The notes below the pieces were generated by a model that was not told the origin of the DNA, ran no database searches, and saw only the letters and a list, made by a program, of their open reading frames with translations. A program made the position numbers and the translations under genes. 6,355 nt of DNA from an uncultured Clostridia bacterium (GTDB lineage Bacteria > Bacillota > Clostridia > Oscillospirales > Oscillospiraceae), in the NCBI GenBank assembly GCA_947169005.1, contig CAMVOG010000142.1, positions 1-6,355 on the forward strand, in the 5' to 3' direction. Of the stretch, positions 4,201 through 6,355 are shown in pieces (position 1 is the stretch's first letter; the number at the start of each line of letters is the position of its first letter).

Positions 4201-5460
4201 ATGATCAAGACCGATCTTTCCCTGGCAAGCGAATATCTACCCCCTCTCGGCCCTTGGCTGGAGCGCGCGGCCCGGGCCCTGGACGCGATCCCCTCCTACG
4301 ACTACACGGGCTGGCTGCATCTGCCCACCCGCACGGACGCCGCCCTGCCGAACGAGATCGAGGCTGCGGCGGCCCGCATCCGCGCCGACTCCCGGGTGCT
4401 GCTGGTCATCGGCATCGGCGGCTCCTACCTGGGGGCCCGGGCGGCCCGGGATCTGCTGTGTCCCGCCCTTGGCGGCGGCGGCACGGAGCTGCTCTTCGCC
4501 GGGAACGGGCTCTCGGGCCAGGCGGCGGCGGAGCTGCTGGCCTACCTGCGGGGCCGGGATTTTTCCATCAACGTGATCTCCAAATCCGGCTCCACCACGG
4601 AGCCCGCCGCCGCCTTCCGCGTCTTTTATGAGCTGCTGCGGGAGAAATACGGCGACAGAGCCCCGGAGCGGGTCTACGCCACCACGGACGGGGAGAAGGG
4701 CGCCCTGCTGGGCATGGCGAAGGAGCGGGGCTTCACCCGCTTCGTGATCCCCTCCGACGTGGGCGGGCGCTACTCCGTGCTGACCCCCGTGGGGCTGCTG
4801 CCCATGGCCGCCGCGGGCATCGACGTCCGCGCCATGCTGGCCGGGGCCCGGGCCGCGGAGCTGGAATACCTGCGCAAAACGGAGCTGAATCCCGTCCTCC
4901 ACTACGCGGCGGCCCGCCAGGCCCTCTACGCCGGGGGCAAAAAGGTGGAGGTCCTGGGCTGCTGGGAGCCCCGCTTCCGTTTCCTGGCCGAGTGGTGGAA
5001 GCAGCTTTTCGGTGAGAGCGAGGGCAAGGAGGGCAAGGGCCTCTTCCCCTCCTCTCTGGAGCTGACGGCGGACCTGCACTCCATGGGCCAGTACATGCAG
5101 CAGGGAGAGCGCCTCATGCTGGAAACCATGCTCACCGCCGCCTCGGACGCGGCCCCCGCCGTTCCCTATTGGGAGGGGGACCCGGAGGGGCTCAACTACC
5201 TGGCGGGGAAGCGCCTGGACGAGATCAACCGGGTGGCGCTCATGGCCACGGCCCAGGCCCACGCGGAGGGCGGCGTGCCCGTGCTGCGGCTGGAGATGCC
5301 CGCCGTGACCGCGGCCTCCGTAGGAAATCTTTTCTATTTCTTTGAGCTCTCCTGCGCCGTCTCCGCCATCCTCTCCGGGGTCTGCCCCTTCGATCAGCCG
5401 GGTGTGGAGAACTACAAGCAGAAGATGTTTGCCCTGCTGGGCAAGCCCGTAAAAAAGTAA
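4201..5460 (+). CDS. pgi: Glucose-6-phosphate isomerase
   Basis: A 419-residue cytosolic enzyme that interconverts glucose 6-phosphate and fructose 6-phosphate in glycolysis and gluconeogenesis. The Firmicutes-type signatures are in order: LLVIGIGGSYLGARA (67-81, sugar-phosphate binding), FSINVISKSGSTTEP (121-135, SIS-domain phosphate loop), DVGGRYSVLTPVGLLP (186-201, family signature), GESEGKEGKGLFP (271-283), DLHSMGQYMQQG (291-302) and FDQPGVENYK (397-406). By homology, E272 is the proton-transfer base, H293 opens the ring and K406 is the C-terminal active-site lysine; all are present, so it should be active. It is about 30 residues shorter than the B. subtilis enzyme (about 450), through a slightly short N-terminus and small internal gaps. 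An in-frame start at 4111 would give 449 residues, but the extra 30 come from the heptamer array and do not look like a PGI N-terminus. No own promoter is evident; cotranscription with rmuC is likely. Confidence 0.96.
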   Translation: MIKTDLSLASEYLPPLGPWLERAARALDAIPSYDYTGWLHLPTRTDAALPNEIEAAAARIRADSRVLLVIGIGGSYLGARAARDLLCPALGGGGTELLFAGNGLSGQAAAELLAYLRGRDFSINVISKSGSTTEPAAAFRVFYELLREKYGDRAPERVYATTDGEKGALLGMAKERGFTRFVIPSDVGGRYSVLTPVGLLPMAAAGIDVRAMLAGARAAELEYLRKTELNPVLHYAAARQALYAGGKKVEVLGCWEPRFRFLAEWWKQLFGESEGKEGKGLFPSSLELTADLHSMGQYMQQGERLMLETMLTAASDAAPAVPYWEGDPEGLNYLAGKRLDEINRVALMATAQAHAEGGVPVLRLEMPAVTAASVGNLFYFFELSCAVSAILSGVCPFDQPGVENYKQKMFALLGKPVKK

Positions 5461-5483
5461 ATTGAAAAAAACTGAAATTGTGG

Positions 5484-5512
5484 TTGAAGTCCGGGCCGGG
5501 AAATGGTATGAT
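5484..5512 (+). promoter_or_regulatory. Promoter of the small P-loop gene
   Basis: TTGAAG (5484-5489), a 17-bp spacer and TATGAT (5507-5512) with an extended -10 TGG at 5504-5506. Transcription should start near 5519, giving a leader of about 60 nt. It lies in the 118-bp gap after pgi, where no clear pgi terminator is visible. Confidence 0.7.
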
Positions 5513-5526
5513 TAGACTGTGAGTGA

Positions 5527-5545
5527 AAGGGCCCGCCGGGTCCTT
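5527..5545 (+). other. Stem-loop in the leader of the P-loop gene
   Basis: AAGGGCCC (5527-5534) pairs with GGGTCCTT (5538-5545), an 8-bp stem with one G-U pair and a 3-nt loop. No T-run follows, so it is not a terminator for pgi. It starts about 8 nt into the predicted transcript and may protect the 5' end. No riboswitch pattern is visible in this short leader. Confidence 0.4.
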
Positions 5546-5562
5546 GGGATAAAACAATAAAT

Positions 5563-5568
5563 GAGGAG
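5563..5568 (+). promoter_or_regulatory. Ribosome binding site that fixes the P-loop gene start
   Basis: GAGGAG ends 10 nt before ATG 5579. An in-frame ATG at 5561 overlaps this site and has no purine-rich site of its own upstream, so the later ATG is preferred. Confidence 0.6.
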
Positions 5569-5578
5569 AGTGCAGCTT

Positions 5579-5983
5579 ATGGTTAAGGTCATCATGGGTG
5601 TCAAGGGCACCGGGAAGACGAAGCAGCTCATCGAAATGGTCAAGGCCGCCATTGAGGCGGAGGCCGGCGACGTGGTGGTCCTGGAAAAGGATCAGAAGCT
5701 TACTTACGACATCCCCTACAAGGCCAGACTTATCTTTGCCAACGAATTCAGCTTCGGGACCTTTGAGTTCCTGAAGGGCTTTATCAGCGGTCTCCACGCG
5801 GGTAATTTCGACATCACCAGCGTTTTTATAGACAGCCTTTACAAGATGGTGGACAGCAAGGAGGGCGTGGAGGACTTCCTCGCCTGGCTGGACGCCTACG
5901 GCGAGGCCGCCGGCATCAAGTTCACCATCACCATCAGCGCCGACGTGAACGAGGCCACCGAGGGCATCAAGAAGTATTTCTGA
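5579..5983 (+). CDS. Small P-loop NTPase of unknown function
   Basis: A 134-residue soluble protein. A Walker A motif, GVKGTGKT (7-14), follows the first strand VKVIM. A Walker B-like strand ITSVFID (79-85) ends in the Asp expected to hold Mg2+. A third strand, IKFTITISAD (113-122), lies where sensor strands occur in RecA/AAA-like folds. Between them is LEKDQKLTYDIPYKARLIF (35-53). No membrane segment, no DNA-binding motif and no extra domain is seen, so this is a minimal NTP-binding core. I recognise the type as a short ATP-binding protein recurrent in Clostridia, sometimes labelled PilT-like without support; the PilT Asp- and His-box motifs are not seen. It has its own extended -10 promoter and is closed by a strong terminator, so it appears to be a one-gene unit. 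Nucleotide binding is well supported; hydrolysis and role are not known. Confidence 0.83.
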   Translation: MVKVIMGVKGTGKTKQLIEMVKAAIEAEAGDVVVLEKDQKLTYDIPYKARLIFANEFSFGTFEFLKGFISGLHAGNFDITSVFIDSLYKMVDSKEGVEDFLAWLDAYGEAAGIKFTITISADVNEATEGIKKYF

Positions 5984-6001
5984 GCGTTTGACCACTGGAT
6001 T

Positions 6002-6029
6002 CGGGGCGGGTCTTTCCCGCCCCGTTTTT
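6002..6029 (+). terminator. Intrinsic terminator after the P-loop gene
   Basis: CGGGGCGGG (6002-6010) pairs with CCCGCCCCG (6016-6024), a perfect 9-bp stem with loop TCTTT, followed by TTTTT (6025-6029). It is 18 bp past the P-loop stop and only 19 bp before the TTG start of the next gene. Confidence 0.9.
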
Positions 6030-6033
6030 GTAT

Positions 6034-6040
6034 AAAGGGG
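6034..6040 (+). promoter_or_regulatory. Ribosome binding site supporting a TTG start
   Basis: AAAGGGG lies 8 nt before TTG 6049. No ATG or GTG sits at a better place. An in-frame TTG at 6028 overlaps the terminator T-run and has no ribosome site. Confidence 0.6.
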
Positions 6041-6048
6041 CGTTTTCT

Positions 6049-6355
6049 TTGACAACGAGGCTCTTGACCCGGGACCGGGACTTTTACCGCGGCTTTCTGC
6101 CGCTGCTGCTGGTCATCACCCTGCAGCAGCTGGCGGCCCTGGCCGTGAATCTGCTGGACAATCTGATGCTGGGGGGCTATACGGAGCTGGCCCTCTCCGG
6201 GGCCAACCTGGTCAATCAGCTCCAGTTCATCCTGCAGCAGCTTGTGGCCGGCGTGGGCATGGGCGTTTCCGTGCTGGGCAGCCAATACTGGGGCAAGCAG
6301 GACGTGGACCCCATCCGCCGCGTCACCTCCATCGGCCTGCGCTTTTCCCTGGCGG
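6049..6355 (+). CDS. MATE-family efflux transporter, N-terminal part (cut by window edge)
   Basis: 102 codons are visible, from TTG 6049 to the right edge. The protein is a predicted inner-membrane multidrug and toxin extrusion antiporter; such proteins usually have 12 helices and about 450 residues and use Na+ or H+ gradients to export organic cations and other compounds. A short basic N-terminus (TTRLLTRDRDFYRG) leads into helix 1 (about 15-40, FLPLLLVITLQQLAALAVNL), then the family hallmark NLLDNLMLGGYTELALSGANLVNQ (38-61 region) and helix 2 (about 62-82, FILQQLVAGVGMGVSVLG). A cytoplasmic loop with SQYWGKQDVDPIRR (about 83-96) follows. The motif DN-x-M-LG with NQ-x-x-F and QYWGK is typical of the clostridial MATE branch. 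No good promoter lies between the terminator just upstream and the start, so expression may depend on leakage through it. The substrate cannot be told. Confidence 0.88.
   Translation, partial: MTTRLLTRDRDFYRGFLPLLLVITLQQLAALAVNLLDNLMLGGYTELALSGANLVNQLQFILQQLVAGVGMGVSVLGSQYWGKQDVDPIRRVTSIGLRFSLA

Noticed and set aside
4237..5262. A 341-codon open frame on the minus strand across pgi
   Set aside because: pgi carries every family signature on the plus strand. The antisense frame is rich in Gly, Arg, Gln and His, with no recognisable domain or ribosome site.
5513..5578. Riboswitch in the P-loop gene leader
   Set aside because: Only one short stem-loop is present in about 60 nt, with no terminator alternative and no known aptamer motif.

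Overview
The window looks like a chromosomal segment of a GC-rich (by eye about two thirds G+C) Gram-positive anaerobe of the class Clostridia, most likely Oscillospirales (Oscillibacter, Flavonifractor or Lawsonibacter-like). This rests on the strong AAGGAGG-type ribosome sites, the GCC/CTG/GAG-rich codon use, a YolD-like protein of the clostridial type, a Firmicutes-type phosphoglucose isomerase and a small clostridial P-loop protein. No sequence search was possible.

Left part, minus strand (1-2541): the N-terminal half of a secreted BspA-type leucine-rich-repeat protein (cut by the window edge); its promoter; a 20-bp perfect-stem terminator whose exit abuts that promoter; an FAD-dependent oxidoreductase of the FAD_oxidored family (483 aa); and a YolD-like protein (144 aa). 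Right part, plus strand (2551-6355): rmuC (483 aa), a degenerate 7-bp repeat array, pgi (419 aa), a small P-loop NTPase of unknown function (134 aa), an intrinsic terminator, and the first 102 codons of a MATE-family transporter starting at TTG.

The strands diverge at 2513-2579, where two good sigma-A-type promoters stand back to back with their -35 boxes 9 bp apart. One fires left into yolD, the other right into rmuC. Both products belong to families linked to DNA damage or recombination, and a 19-bp imperfect palindrome fills the spacer of the yolD promoter. Shared control of a small DNA-maintenance pair is a reasonable inference, but only an inference.

Most of the window is ordinary housekeeping and accessory sequence. 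The least expected structure is the array of twelve 7-bp units between rmuC and pgi (4101-4184). It resembles the short tandem heptamer repeats known from cyanobacteria, is much more AT-rich than its surroundings, and is open in frame with pgi. The divergent yolD-rmuC control region and the uncharacterised P-loop protein are the next best targets. I see no convincing new multi-gene system.
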